Counted from the first letter of the stretch, positions 41,502 through 51,402 are shown. The stretch is DNA of 64,000 bases from an uncultured Eggerthellaceae bacterium (GCA_934617425.1 CAKTUD010000001.1:535677-599676), one strand, 5' to 3'. The notes: a model not told the origin generated them from the sequence alone. Program-made: numbers and translations.

Positions 41502-44500
41502 ATGCCTGCGCAATTCAATATCAGCGCGGCCGATCCCAAAACCGTCTCGCTGTTTCAGCAGCACTTCGGCCTGCCGCGTTTCATCGCAACAACTATGGCT
41601 TCTCGCGGGATAAGCACGGTGGAGGATGCCGAACGTTTTCTTTCTCCGTCGCTCGATCGCGATTGGCTCGATCCTTATCTCATCACGAACATCGGCAAGG
41701 TTGCCGATGCACTCGAAGCTGCTGTTCGAGAGCACAAGCATATCGTGGTTTACGGCGATTTCGATGTCGATGGCGTATCGGCCACGGCGGTGCTCACCCG
41801 TGGCTTGCGTGCGCTTGGCGGGCATGCGACTCCGTTTATCCCGCGTCGTTTCGAAGATGGGTACGGATTGTCGATGTCTGCCTTCGAGCGCTTGAAAAAA
41901 CTCGATCCTGAGCTTATCGTCACGGTCGATTGCGGCATCTCGTGCAAACAAGAAGTGTCGAGTATCTTGGCGTGCGGGGTCGATGTTGCCATCACCGACC
42001 ATCACGAACCCTCCGATCTGGTTCCCGAGGGGGTTCCTGTCGCCGATCCTAAGTGCGACGAGGGATGCCCAAGCTCCATTTTAGCCGGCGTTGGCGTTGC
42101 TCTAAAACTTGTGCAAGTGCTGGGCGGGCGCTTTGGGTTCCCGCACCTTTGGCGTTCGTATACCGACTTGGCAACCCTTGGCACGGTGGCCGATCTCATG
42201 CCCATGCGTGATGAGAACCGCGCCTTGGTGGCCGATGGCTTAAGCCATATCAACGAGTCGCCGCGACCGTGCATAGCGGCGCTGCTTGGACGTTCGGGGG
42301 CTGCGGGCAAGCCTGTTACGGCCACTAACTTGAGCTTTTCGCTGGTGCCGCGCCTAAATGCCGCTGGACGCATGGGCGATGCCCAGGTGGCGCTCGATTT
42401 GCTGATGACTGACGACTTCGATGCCGCTTGCAAGCTTGCAGCCGAGCTCGAAACCGTCAACGACCGCCGGCGTTCCATCGAGGCCGAGCTTTCCGAGGTC
42501 GCGCGCGAAAAAGCCGCTGAGGTTTACCACGGGCAACGTGTTTTGGTCGTTGCGGGCGAGGGTTGGCACGAAGGCGTGAAGGGCATAGTTGCGAGCCGTT
42601 TGGTGCATGCTTACGGCGTTCCCTGCCTGCTGTTCACCATTGAGGGCGATGAGGCGCGCGGTAGCGGCCGCACGGTTGGCCAGGTGAATCTCTTCGAGGC
42701 GGTAAGCAGCGCCGAGGACCTGCTCACGCGTTTTGGTGGACACGGCGCGGCGGTGGGCGTCACCCTTCCCGTAGCTAATCTCGATGCATTTGCCGAGCGC
42801 CTCGATGCTTATATGGCGAATTTGCCCGAGGATGCGTTCCATCCCCTTATTGAGATCGATTCGGTCGTCTCGCTTGACGAACTTACCTTGGATAATGTCG
42901 AGAAGATCGATTTGCTTGCGCCGTTTGGCCAAGAGAACCGCGTTCCGTGCCTATTGGCGCGCGATGTCACCATGACGAATTGCCGTGCGGTCGGCGCCGA
43001 GAAAAACCACTTCTCCTGCGCTCTTTCCGATGGGACGAATCGCATCTCAGGAATAATGTTCCACTGCAACGACATTGACGTCTTGCTGCAGACAACCAAC
43101 GTGGTGAACGCCGCTTTTGAGGTGCAGATAGACGAATGGCGCGGGCGCCGCTCGGTGAAGGCCATGCTGAAATCGCTTTCGCCGGCAACGATGTGCGGCG
43201 CGCTCGAGGCATGCCTCGATCCTCAAAACACCAGCTTCGTGTCGCGTCTTTTTGCGACAAGCGACGAGGTTCTTTGTGAAAACTGCACCGAGAGCTCCGA
43301 GGCCATCGAGGCATACGAAGCCGATCGTATCTCCAATCGCGAGAAGTGGGAGCAGCGCGCGCAAACGAACCCCGATAAGCTCGAGGCTGATATCATAAAG
43401 GCCCTGATCGGCGATGCTTCGCTTCATAAATCGCAGCGCGATGTCCTTGACAACCTGGCTGCGGGCAAGTCGGTCATGGCGGTTATGGCAACGGGGCGTG
43501 GTAAATCGCTCACTTTCCATGTACATGCTGCGATGTCGGCTTTGCGCGACCATAGGGCGAGCTTGTTCGTTTATCCGCTGCGCGCGCTTATCGCCGACCA
43601 GCTGTTCCATTTAAATGATGCGCTTTCGCGGTTCGGGCTTTCGATAGACGCGCTTACCGGCGAAAGCACGCCCGACGAGCGCCGCCGCATCTATCGCGAG
43701 CTCGCCGAGGGCAAAACCGATATCGTCTTGACCACGCCGGAGTTCCTCGAATACCACGTCGAAGAGCTTGCTGCGGCAAAGCGTATCGGCTTTGTGGTTG
43801 TGGACGAAGCCCACCACATCGCGCAATACAAAAACGGTAGCCGCGAAGCGTATGGCACTATCGGAAAATCAATCGAGCGCTTGGGCGCCCCGACGGTTCT
43901 TGCGCTTACCGCCACGGCAAACGGCGACGTTGCACGCGATATCGCATCCATATTGCCGATCGATGTGTGCGTTTTCGACAAGACGCGTCGCGTCAACCTC
44001 GAAGTTGATGATCGTCGCAGCATGAAAGCGCGCGAGGATTATCTAGCACAGCTGGTTGCCACGGGCGAGAAAACCGTGGTGTATGTGAGCTCGCGCGAGA
44101 AATCGGTTTCGGTAGCGCGCGTTCTGCGCTCGAAAGTGGTGCAGCTTGCCCCGATGATAGGGTTTTACAATGCGGGCCTCGACCGACATGAGCGCACGCG
44201 TATCGAGGAGATGTTCCGTTCGGGCGCGTTGAGCGTGCTGGTGTCCACCTCTGCTTTCGGTGAGGGCGTGAACATTCCCGACGTGAAGCACGTGGTTTTG
44301 TTCAACATGCCATTCAACGAAATCGAGTTCAACCAGATGAGCGGCCGCGCTGGACGCGATGGGCGGCCTGCGTGCGTGCATCTGCTGTACAGTCGCGCTG
44401 ATTCGCAGGTAAACGAGCGCATCCTGTGCGATGCCACGCCCGATCGCGATGTTCTGGTCAAGGTGTATCGCTATCTGATGGGACGTCAGCGCCAGGTGGG

Positions 44501-44864
44501 TAACGCGTGCTTCTCGGCCGGCACCACCGAGATCGCCTACGGCGTCTCTCCCGAAGCGCCGATGAACGCGGCAAGCGTCGAATGCGCCATTGCGGTGTTT
44601 CGCGAGCTGGGCCTTATCGAGACGCATGCCGAATCGACGATGGGCGATGAGGCGCGCATGATCTGCGTGAAAAGCGGGCATGCGAAGGTGGACCTTACCG
44701 ATAGCGTTCGCTATCGCGAGGGCATGGGCGAGCGCGCTATCTTCGAAGAATACAAGCAACGCGCCATGGGCGAAACCGCCGAGCAGATTCGCAATCGGGT
44801 GATCGCGCCCATCGTTCCTGCTTGCGCGGGAGCCGAAGGCTTCGACGAGTGTCTATGCGATTAG
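41502..44864 (+). CDS. RecJ exonuclease fused to a RecQ-like helicase
   Basis: A 1120-residue fusion. Residues 1 to about 565 are a complete RecJ 5'-3' single-strand exonuclease: VYGDFDVDGVSA, VTVDCGISC, ITDHHEPS (DHH), LGTVADLMP, the DHHA1 end FGGHGAAVGV, and an OB-type region. From about 640 to 1000 there is a superfamily 2 helicase of the RecQ kind: Walker A ATGRGKSLTFH (K668), VVDEAHH (D768-H771), and VLVSTSAFGEGVNIPDVKHVVLFNMPFNEIEFNQMSGRAGRDG. The linked activities would unwind and degrade DNA ends on one polypeptide in RecF-pathway repair. A GAGGTG site precedes the ATG. No frameshift or internal start was noted. Confidence 0.9.
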   Translation: MPAQFNISAADPKTVSLFQQHFGLPRFIATTMASRGISTVEDAERFLSPSLDRDWLDPYLITNIGKVADALEAAVREHKHIVVYGDFDVDGVSATAVLTRGLRALGGHATPFIPRRFEDGYGLSMSAFERLKKLDPELIVTVDCGISCKQEVSSILACGVDVAITDHHEPSDLVPEGVPVADPKCDEGCPSSILAGVGVALKLVQVLGGRFGFPHLWRSYTDLATLGTVADLMPMRDENRALVADGLSHINESPRPCIAALLGRSGAAGKPVTATNLSFSLVPRLNAAGRMGDAQVALDLLMTDDFDAACKLAAELETVNDRRRSIEAELSEVAREKAAEVYHGQRVLVVAGEGWHEGVKGIVASRLVHAYGVPCLLFTIEGDEARGSGRTVGQVNLFEAVSSAEDLLTRFGGHGAAVGVTLPVANLDAFAERLDAYMANLPEDAFHPLIEIDSVVSLDELTLDNVEKIDLLAPFGQENRVPCLLARDVTMTNCRAVGAEKNHFSCALSDGTNRISGIMFHCNDIDVLLQTTNVVNAAFEVQIDEWRGRRSVKAMLKSLSPATMCGALEACLDPQNTSFVSRLFATSDEVLCENCTESSEAIEAYEADRISNREKWEQRAQTNPDKLEADIIKALIGDASLHKSQRDVLDNLAAGKSVMAVMATGRGKSLTFHVHAAMSALRDHRASLFVYPLRALIADQLFHLNDALSRFGLSIDALTGESTPDERRRIYRELAEGKTDIVLTTPEFLEYHVEELAAAKRIGFVVVDEAHHIAQYKNGSREAYGTIGKSIERLGAPTVLALTATANGDVARDIASILPIDVCVFDKTRRVNLEVDDRRSMKAREDYLAQLVATGEKTVVYVSSREKSVSVARVLRSKVVQLAPMIGFYNAGLDRHERTRIEEMFRSGALSVLVSTSAFGEGVNIPDVKHVVLFNMPFNEIEFNQMSGRAGRDGRPACVHLLYSRADSQVNERILCDATPDRDVLVKVYRYLMGRQRQVGNACFSAGTTEIAYGVSPEAPMNAASVECAIAVFRELGLIETHAESTMGDEARMICVKSGHAKVDLTDSVRYREGMGERAIFEEYKQRAMGETAEQIRNRVIAPIVPACAGAEGFDECLCD

Positions 44865-44894
44865 GTCCAGTGCGGGCAAATTTGCTGCCTGCGA

Positions 44895-44900
44895 TATAAT
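44895..44900 (+). promoter_or_regulatory. -10 box of the relA/spoT gene
   Basis: TATAAT in the 122-nt gap before the gene; the -35 is not clear. Confidence 0.45.
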
Positions 44901-44986
44901 GAGAAGATATTGGCGTTTGCCAACGCATTGTCGTTTTTTGATTGCGTGCGATTATTTTTCCGCACGCCGCGAAGGTGGGGTTTGCC

Positions 44987-47332
44987 ATGGCGCGGAATAG
45001 CCAGGATTCCCAAAGCAAGATGCCGGCCCTTGTTCAGGATGATTACAAGGTGGGTCACGGCGCTCGCAACAAGGGCGAGACGCCAGAGGAGCGTTTTGCC
45101 CTTTTGCAGGACATGACCAAGACGTATCTGACTTCCGACGAAGAGGATATGCTCGCCCGCGCTTTCGAGTTTGCGTCTAAGGTCCATGCAGGTCAAAAGC
45201 GCAAAAGCGGCGAGCCGTTCGTTGCCCATCCGGTTGAGGTCGCCATAATTTTGGCTGACTTGCGTATGGACGTGGAAACCCTCACCGCGGCGCTTCTGCA
45301 CGACACCATCGAGGACACGAGCACCACCGATCAAGAGATCACCAGTCTTTTCGGCGAGCGCGTAACCCAGCTTGTCGAGGGCGTTACCAAGATCACGCGT
45401 ATCGAGGTCGAAAGTTTGTCCGATGAGCAGGCGGCAACCATCCGCAAGATGTTCGTCGCCATGAATCAGGATATTCGCGTTGTGGTCATCAAACTGGCCG
45501 ACCGCCTTCATAACATGCGTACGCTCAGTTCGCTTCGCGAAGACCGGCGCATTTTCAAGGCACGTGAGACGCTTGAGATCTATGCCCCGATTGCGCATCG
45601 TTTGGGTATCAACTCCATCAAATGGGAGCTTGAGGATTTGTCGTTCTATTATCTCGAGCCCGCCAAATATCAGCAGGTGAAGCGCCTGGTTGCCGAAAGC
45701 CGCACAGCGCGAGAGGAATATCTGGATAAAGTTATCGAGCAGCTGCGCGAAGAGATGGACAAAGTGGGCATCGAGGCCCAGATCATGGGTCGTCCCAAGC
45801 ACCTTTATTCCATTTATCAGAAGATGACCAAGCGCGATAAGGATTTCAGCGAGATCTTCGACCTCATCGCCGTGCGCCTCATCGTGAAAACCGTGAAGGA
45901 CTGCTATTCGGCATTGGGCGCAGTCCATACGCTGTGGCACCCGATGCCGGGGCGTTTCAAAGACTACATCGCCATGCCCAAGTTCAATATGTACCAAAGT
46001 TTGCATACCACGGTCATCGGCCCGTCGGGGCAGCCTCTTGAGGTGCAGATCCGCACCGAGGAGATGCACCAGAAGAGCGAATTCGGTGTGGCTGCGCATT
46101 GGCTCTACAAGGAAAACGGCGGCAAGCAGGGCAAGGACGCCGAGTTCGACAAGCAGCTCGCATGGCTTCGCCAGATGGTCGACTGGCAGGACGAAACCCA
46201 GGATTCGCGCGAATTCTTGAAAGACTTAAAAGTTGACCTCGATCCCGATGAAGTGTTTGTCTTCACTCCTAAAGGTGAGGTCAAAAGCTTGCGTTCGGGT
46301 TCTACCCCGGTCGATTTCGCCTATGCGATCCATACCGAGGTGGGCAATCATTGCGTGGGCGCGAAGGTGAACGGCAAGATCGTGCCGCTGTCTTATCAGC
46401 TTCAAATGGGCGATCGCATCGAAATCCTCACGCAGAAGAGCGCAACTCCGTCACGCGGATGGTTGGGCATCGTGCGCACCCCGTCGGCGCGTTCGAAGAT
46501 CCGCAACTATTTCTCTAAGATCAGCCGTGGCGATGATTTGCAGCTTGGGCATGACAAGCTCATGCGCGAGATGCGAAAGCACGGCATGGGTCTTTCGAAT
46601 GCCCAGGCTACGCGCGCGATGAAAACCGTTGCCGAGCATCTGGGCTACAAAGATTCAGACGACATGCTGGTAGGGATAGGCAGCAACAAGGAAAGCGCCC
46701 AACATGTCGCCAACCGTATCCTCAAATTGGTGGTTGACGACGGCACCAAAGAAGCCGAGCAGCCCGCCATCGGCGCATCGGCGATGTCGACTGGCAAGAT
46801 GCCCCCCATGCTCACCAGCGTGAAGCGCCCCAAGCGTCACGAGACGCATTCTTCCAACGGGGTGGTGGTAAAGGGCCTCGACGATGTTTTGGTGCGCCTG
46901 TCCAAATGCTGTAACCCCGTGCCGGGCGACGACATCTTGGGCTTTGTAACGCGCGGGCGCGGCGTATCGGTGCATCGTGCCGACTGCCCCAATGCTAAGG
47001 ATTTGCTGCGCGAACCCGAGCGCATCATCGAGGTGGAGTGGGAAAAGGATCGCACGGCGTCCACTTCGTACAAGGTCGACGTTTACATCGAGGCGCTCGA
47101 TCGCATGAACCTTTTACGCGATGTCGTCGCCGTGCTTTCGGAAGAGGGCGTCAACGTGCTCAACGCCTCTACCAGCACGCAGCGCGATGGCATGGTGACC
47201 ATGCGTTTTTTGTTCCAAGTTTCGGCGGTTGAGCACGTCGACGATATCGTGGCGCAGCTTTACGGCGTAGACGGCGTTTTCGAGGCGCGTCGCATGAAGC
47301 CAGGCGAAAGCGTCGGCAGGAAGGATGACTGA
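44987..47332 (+). CDS. rel: Bifunctional (p)ppGpp synthetase/hydrolase, RelA/SpoT type
   Basis: A 781-residue long RSH protein. Order: HD hydrolase (SGEPFVAHPVEVA, LLHDTIEDT), synthetase (GRPKHLYSIYQKM, FDLIAVRLIV, YQSLHTTVIGPSGQPLEVQIRTEEMH), TGS (VFTPKGEVKSLRSGSTPVDFAYAIH), a Cys-containing conserved domain (SKCCNPVPGDDILGFVTRGRGVSVHR) and a C-terminal ACT domain. The HD residues are intact, so hydrolase activity is expected as well as synthetase. The start at 44987 follows GAAGGTGGGG. Confidence 0.95.
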   Translation: MARNSQDSQSKMPALVQDDYKVGHGARNKGETPEERFALLQDMTKTYLTSDEEDMLARAFEFASKVHAGQKRKSGEPFVAHPVEVAIILADLRMDVETLTAALLHDTIEDTSTTDQEITSLFGERVTQLVEGVTKITRIEVESLSDEQAATIRKMFVAMNQDIRVVVIKLADRLHNMRTLSSLREDRRIFKARETLEIYAPIAHRLGINSIKWELEDLSFYYLEPAKYQQVKRLVAESRTAREEYLDKVIEQLREEMDKVGIEAQIMGRPKHLYSIYQKMTKRDKDFSEIFDLIAVRLIVKTVKDCYSALGAVHTLWHPMPGRFKDYIAMPKFNMYQSLHTTVIGPSGQPLEVQIRTEEMHQKSEFGVAAHWLYKENGGKQGKDAEFDKQLAWLRQMVDWQDETQDSREFLKDLKVDLDPDEVFVFTPKGEVKSLRSGSTPVDFAYAIHTEVGNHCVGAKVNGKIVPLSYQLQMGDRIEILTQKSATPSRGWLGIVRTPSARSKIRNYFSKISRGDDLQLGHDKLMREMRKHGMGLSNAQATRAMKTVAEHLGYKDSDDMLVGIGSNKESAQHVANRILKLVVDDGTKEAEQPAIGASAMSTGKMPPMLTSVKRPKRHETHSSNGVVVKGLDDVLVRLSKCCNPVPGDDILGFVTRGRGVSVHRADCPNAKDLLREPERIIEVEWEKDRTASTSYKVDVYIEALDRMNLLRDVVAVLSEEGVNVLNASTSTQRDGMVTMRFLFQVSAVEHVDDIVAQLYGVDGVFEARRMKPGESVGRKDD

Positions 47333-47334
47333 CC

Positions 47335-48051
47335 GTGTCCGAGTTGACTGACCTTCATACGGTAGAGGGCGGATGCCTCCCCGTTCGTTTCCTGGTTCTC
47401 GGCCCGATTGAGAACAACGTGTATTTCATAAACGACGCCGCTGCGACCATCGTGGTCGACCCTTCGTGCGAGGTTGATAGCATTCTTGAGGCTCTTGGCG
47501 GGCGTAAGCTCGATGCAATCGTGCTTACTCACAGGCATTGGGATCATGTTGGCGCGGCCGCTGCGCTGCGTCGCGCGACGGGGGCGACGGTCATCGCCTC
47601 GACAGTTGATGCTCCCTATATCACGCGCGAGAAGATCATGCTGGGCGAGAAGGATCATGGTATCGAGCCGTGCCCTGTCGACTACGAGGTAAACGATGGC
47701 GACGTAGTGCAGATAGGGGACATGGCTTGGCGTGTTTTCCTTACCCCGGGTCATACGCCGGGCAGCATGTGCCTGTTCATCGATCCGCGGTTTGGGACCA
47801 ACAAGGCCGGCGCGCCTATTCTCATAGCCGGCGACACGCTGTTCTTTGGAAGCATCGGCCGCACGGATTTTTCCGACGGAAGCATGGACGATATGCGCGA
47901 ATCATTGAAGCATCTTGCCGTTTTGCCTGATAAAACTATTGTTTTACCTGGTCATGCAAGCCAAACGACTATCGGCGCCGAGCGTCGCCGCGTGTTCGCC
48001 CGCTACGCTCCGACTGGCAAGTACGAAACGTATCCGCGCTTGGACGAATGA
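47335..48051 (+). CDS. Metallo-beta-lactamase-fold hydrolase, glyoxalase II-like
   Basis: A 238-residue MBL-fold protein with the full zinc motif THRHWDHVG (H66, H68, D70, H71), later GHTPGSMCLF, AGDTLFFGSIGRTDF and a final PGH. Similar to hydroxyacylglutathione-hydrolase-like proteins often found after rel; the actual substrate is not known. Starts with GTG two bases after the rel stop, so co-transcribed. Confidence 0.85.
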   Translation: MSELTDLHTVEGGCLPVRFLVLGPIENNVYFINDAAATIVVDPSCEVDSILEALGGRKLDAIVLTHRHWDHVGAAAALRRATGATVIASTVDAPYITREKIMLGEKDHGIEPCPVDYEVNDGDVVQIGDMAWRVFLTPGHTPGSMCLFIDPRFGTNKAGAPILIAGDTLFFGSIGRTDFSDGSMDDMRESLKHLAVLPDKTIVLPGHASQTTIGAERRRVFARYAPTGKYETYPRLDE

Positions 48052-48160
48052 TAACGGCTGGGAAACGATTGTCGATAATGCCCGATTGCGGCATACCTGT
48101 GCATAGATAACCCCACGTGCATGCGCTAAAATTTCGCCAAAGCCTACCGAAGGAGACCCA

Positions 48161-48787
48161 ATGGCAAAGAAGCATAAGTTCGATTATTTCGATGCATTTG
48201 AGAAGCAAACGAAGATCGCCTGCGAAGAGGCTGAGCTTCTTGCCGAGATGGTCGATTCGTTTGTCGCCACCGACGAACTTGTGCCTCAGCTTGAGCGCGC
48301 GCATGAGGTCGAGCACCGCGGCGATGTCATCGACCACGATGTATTCCAGCATGTGGCGGTTGATTTCATCACTCCTATCGAGCGCGGCGACATTCTCGAG
48401 CTTTCCCAGGCTCTTGATGACGTGGTCGATGGCATCGAGGAGTCGATGCAGCGCTTCTACATGTATGACATCCACTACATGCATGCGTATGCCAAGGATT
48501 TTGCAAAGATCATCCGCAAATCAACCAAAGCGCTCAATCGCGCGATGGACGACTTCCGCAATTTCAAGAAGTCGAAGAAGCTCCATGCTTTCATAGACGA
48601 GGTGAACGAACTCGAGGAGCAGGGCGATATCCTGTACACCAAGGCTACGCGCGAGCTGTTCCAGCACCCCGAAGACCCCATCGAGGTTCAGGTGTGGGCG
48701 AACATCTTCGATTGCCTCGAATCGGTTTGCGATGCATGTGAAGAAGTTGCCGAGATCATGGGTAACATCTCGTTGAAGAACATGTAA
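48161..48787 (+). CDS. DUF47 / PhoU-like phosphate transport accessory protein
   Basis: A 208-residue all-helical protein of the DUF47 (TIGR00153-like) family: FDYFDAFEKQTKIACEEAELL, AHEVEHRGDVIDHDVFQHV, FITPIERGDILELSQALDDVVDGIEE. Family members usually sit beside and regulate a Pit-type phosphate permease, but none is encoded adjacent here. Ends at a strong terminator. Confidence 0.85.
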   Translation: MAKKHKFDYFDAFEKQTKIACEEAELLAEMVDSFVATDELVPQLERAHEVEHRGDVIDHDVFQHVAVDFITPIERGDILELSQALDDVVDGIEESMQRFYMYDIHYMHAYAKDFAKIIRKSTKALNRAMDDFRNFKKSKKLHAFIDEVNELEEQGDILYTKATRELFQHPEDPIEVQVWANIFDCLESVCDACEEVAEIMGNISLKNM

Positions 48788-48803
48788 CGCCAAAAAAGAC
48801 CAG

Positions 48804-48842
48804 CCGCCTCCCGTTTCAAGAGCTGCAAGAAACGGGAGGCGG
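48804..48842 (+). terminator. Terminator after the DUF47 gene
   Basis: Fourteen-pair perfect stem CCGCCTCCCGTTTC (48804-48817) with 48829-48842, followed by TTCTAGTTT. Confidence 0.85.
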
Positions 48843-48903
48843 TTCTAGTTTGCGGGCTTTTCCTCTAAGTGGTGCCGTTCGCGCGTTTTATCTTGGGTGA
48901 AAC

Positions 48904-48931
48904 ATGACGAGCCGCCCGTTTTTGCTATAGT
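48904..48931 (+). promoter_or_regulatory. Promoter of lysC-asd
   Basis: -35 ATGACG (48904-48909), 16-nt spacer, -10 TATAGT (48926-48931). The leader would be about 40 nt, too short for a lysine riboswitch. Confidence 0.5.
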
Positions 48932-48976
48932 GCTTGCATTACGAGCACGAATCTAGCTCCACTTAGGGAGAAAAAC

Positions 48977-50257
48977 ATGGCTTTAATCGTCTGCAAATTC
49001 GGGGGGACCTCTGTTGCTTCCCCGGAGCGCATACAAAAAGTCGCCAAGCGTCTTATCGCGCGTAAGCAGGAAGGCAACGACGTCGTTGCCGTCGTGTCGG
49101 CTATGGGCAAGACCACCGACGAGCTGGTGGGGTTGGCGAAGGCGCTCAACGGTAATCCGCCGGTGCGCGAAATGGACCGCTTGCTTTCCACGGGCGAGCA
49201 GGTTTCCATGTCGCTTTTGGCTATGGCCATCGAAGCCCGCGGCTACAAAGCCATGAGCTTCACCGGGCGTCAGGCGGGTATCGAAACCAACAGCTCGCAT
49301 CAGCGCGCGAAGATAGTCAAAGTCCACAGCGAGCGCATTATGGAGGCTATCTCCCAAGGCGCCATCCCCGTTATCGCTGGTTTTCAGGGTATCGACCCCA
49401 ACGGCGACATCACCACGCTTGGTCGTGGCGGGTCCGATACCACGGCAGTGGCTATCGCTTGGGGCATCAATGCCGATGTGTGCGAGATTTATTCCGATGT
49501 CGACGGCGTTTATAGCGCCGACCCGCGCGTCTGCCCGCATGCGCGCAAACTCGATCAGATTTCCTACGACGATATGCTGGAAATGTCTGCGGCAGGCTCG
49601 GGCGTGCTTCAGATGCGCGCCGTCGAGTTCGCCAAAAAATACGGCGTCGTCATCCATTCGCGTTCGGCGTTCACCGACACCGAAGGAACCTATGTCAAGG
49701 AGGCTACCGATATGATGGAGGAAGCCGTGATCACCGGCATCGCTCATGATACTTCCGAGGTGAAGGTGACTATTCGTGGTGTTCCTGACGCCACGGGCGT
49801 TGCGGCGCGCCTTTTTGGCGCTCTTGCCGCTAACAGCGTGAATACCGATATGATCATCCAGAACGCCTCCGAGGATGGGGTGACCGACATTTCCTTCACG
49901 TGCCCCGGGGCCGACTTGCCTCGCGCGCGTGAGACCGTGGATGTGGTCGCGCCCGAAATAGGCGCACGCGAAGTGGTGGTCGACGAAGACATCGCCAAGG
50001 TGAGCCTGGTCGGCACGGGTATGAAATCGTCGCCGGGCGTTGCCGCCAAGGCATTTGCCACGTTGGGCGAGAACCAGATCAATATCGATGCCATATCCAC
50101 GTCGCCTATTCGCTTGTCGGTTGTCGTATCTGCCGCTCAGGCTGCAGAGGCGGTGCGTTGCCTGCATACAGCGTTCGGTCTCGATTCCGACGAGATCTTT
50201 GAGGAAACGCAGCTTTCCGCTGAAGAAATCGCTGCAAAAATGAACAAGGGCCGCTAG
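48977..50257 (+). CDS. lysC: Aspartate kinase
   Basis: A 426-residue monofunctional aspartokinase: ALIVCKFGGTSVASPERI at the start, GRGGSDTTAVAIAWGINADVCEIYSDVDGVYSADPR in the kinase domain, then two ACT domains (VKVTIRGVPDATGVAARLF and VSLVGTGMKSSPGVAAKAFATLGE). First step of the aspartate-derived amino acids and of diaminopimelate; ACT domains imply feedback inhibition by lysine and/or threonine. asd follows 18 nt later. Confidence 0.96.
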   Translation: MALIVCKFGGTSVASPERIQKVAKRLIARKQEGNDVVAVVSAMGKTTDELVGLAKALNGNPPVREMDRLLSTGEQVSMSLLAMAIEARGYKAMSFTGRQAGIETNSSHQRAKIVKVHSERIMEAISQGAIPVIAGFQGIDPNGDITTLGRGGSDTTAVAIAWGINADVCEIYSDVDGVYSADPRVCPHARKLDQISYDDMLEMSAAGSGVLQMRAVEFAKKYGVVIHSRSAFTDTEGTYVKEATDMMEEAVITGIAHDTSEVKVTIRGVPDATGVAARLFGALAANSVNTDMIIQNASEDGVTDISFTCPGADLPRARETVDVVAPEIGAREVVVDEDIAKVSLVGTGMKSSPGVAAKAFATLGENQINIDAISTSPIRLSVVVSAAQAAEAVRCLHTAFGLDSDEIFEETQLSAEEIAAKMNKGR

Positions 50258-50275
50258 GTCAGGAAGGAGCCCGAT

Positions 50276-51322
50276 ATGGCTTGGACGAAGAAAATCCCTG
50301 CAAATCCGGTTGTTGCCGTCGCTGGCGCCACGGGCGCCGTTGGTTCCGAGTTCATGCAGGTGTTGCATGATCTTGATTTCCCAGCAAGCAAGGTTATCCC
50401 GCTGGCATCTGCGCGCTCTGCTGGCAAAGAGATTGATTTCGCTGGTTGCGGTCAGGTCCCCGCTGGCAAGCTGGTTGTGCAGGAGATGACCCCCGAGGCA
50501 TTCGAGGGTGTGGATATCGCCTTGTTCTCGGCTGGTGCAGGCGTTTCCAAGGCGATGCGCCAGGCTGTGGTCGATGCCGGCGCTGTAATGATCGACAACT
50601 CGAGCGCCTTCCGCATGGATGAGGATGTTCCGCTGGTGGTGCCTGAGGTCAACCCTCAGGATGTCGAATGGCACAACGGCGTTATCGCCAACCCTAACTG
50701 CTCTACCATCCAGATGGTCGTGGCGCTGCAGGCCCTTGAGACCGTGGCTCCCATCAAGCGCGTGGTGGTGTCCACCTATCAGGCTGCAAGCGGCGCGGGC
50801 GTTGCTGCCATGAACGAGCTTTACGACCAGACGCGCGATTATCTTGACGGCAACGATTTCGAGTCGCATGCTTTCAGCGACCAGATCGCCTTCAACATCA
50901 TCCCGCATATCGACGTTTTCTTGGACGACGATTCTACGAAGGAAGAATGGAAGATGATCGTCGAGACCAAGAAGATCATGGGGCATCCGCAGTTGGGCGT
51001 TGCCGCAAACTGCGCGCGCGTGCCGGTGCTGCGTTGCCATGCCGAGTACGTGAATGTCGAGTTCGACGGTCCCATCAGCCAAGAGCAGGCGCGAGCCGCC
51101 TTTGAGGCGGCCGAAGGCGTTGTCTTGAACGACGATCCCGCGAACAACGGGTATCCGATGCCAGGGCTTTTGGCTCATACCGACAAAGTGTATGTTGGGC
51201 GTGTGCGTAAGGATGCCAGTGTGGAGAACGGCATCTCGTTCTGGTGCGTTATGGATCAAATCCGTAAAGGCGCTGCGCTCAATGCCGTGCAGGTTGCCCA
51301 GCTGCTTTTGCCGCAGGCTTAA
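50276..51322 (+). CDS. asd: Aspartate-semialdehyde dehydrogenase
   Basis: A 348-residue ASADH: VAVAGATGAVGSEFMQVL nucleotide loop, NPNCSTIQMVVAL with the catalytic cysteine, and VPVLRCHAEYVNVEF with the catalytic histidine region. Second step of the aspartate pathway, paired with lysC. RBS AGGAAGGAG. Ends before the terminator at 51353-51391. Confidence 0.96.
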   Translation: MAWTKKIPANPVVAVAGATGAVGSEFMQVLHDLDFPASKVIPLASARSAGKEIDFAGCGQVPAGKLVVQEMTPEAFEGVDIALFSAGAGVSKAMRQAVVDAGAVMIDNSSAFRMDEDVPLVVPEVNPQDVEWHNGVIANPNCSTIQMVVALQALETVAPIKRVVVSTYQAASGAGVAAMNELYDQTRDYLDGNDFESHAFSDQIAFNIIPHIDVFLDDDSTKEEWKMIVETKKIMGHPQLGVAANCARVPVLRCHAEYVNVEFDGPISQEQARAAFEAAEGVVLNDDPANNGYPMPGLLAHTDKVYVGRVRKDASVENGISFWCVMDQIRKGAALNAVQVAQLLLPQA

Positions 51323-51352
51323 GAGGAAACGCGCAGGTTTGATCTTGCAAGC

Positions 51353-51391
51353 AACGAGGTGCAGCCGTTTTGGTTGCGCCTCGTTTTGTTT
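51353..51391 (+). terminator. Terminator of lysC-asd
   Basis: Fourteen-position stem (51353-51366 with 51372-51385, two G-U pairs) followed by TTTTGTTT. It ends only 11 nt before the tlyA start codon. Confidence 0.8.
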
Positions 51392-51396
51392 ACAAT
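51370..51396 (+). promoter_or_regulatory. Candidate tlyA promoter inside the asd terminator
   Basis: TTGGTT (51370-51375), 15-nt spacer, TACAAT (51391-51396). Transcription would begin about 7 nt later, at or next to the ATG at 51403, which has no ribosome site; a leaderless transcript is implied. Confidence 0.45.
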
Positions 51397-51402
51397 GGCG
51401 TC

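Noticed and set aside
41321..41911. 196-codon open frame overlapping the recJ-recQ start
   Set aside because: Overlaps the strongly supported RecJ reading frame and has Cys/Arg-rich shadow composition.
48843..48976. Possible lysine riboswitch before lysC
   Set aside because: Only 134 nt lie between the terminator and lysC, with a predicted leader of about 40 nt; the lysine element needs much more and no matching core was seen.
48983..51259. 758-codon minus-strand open frame opposite lysC-asd
   Set aside because: Covers two recognisable plus-strand genes entirely and reads as low-complexity His/Arg/Asp sequence.
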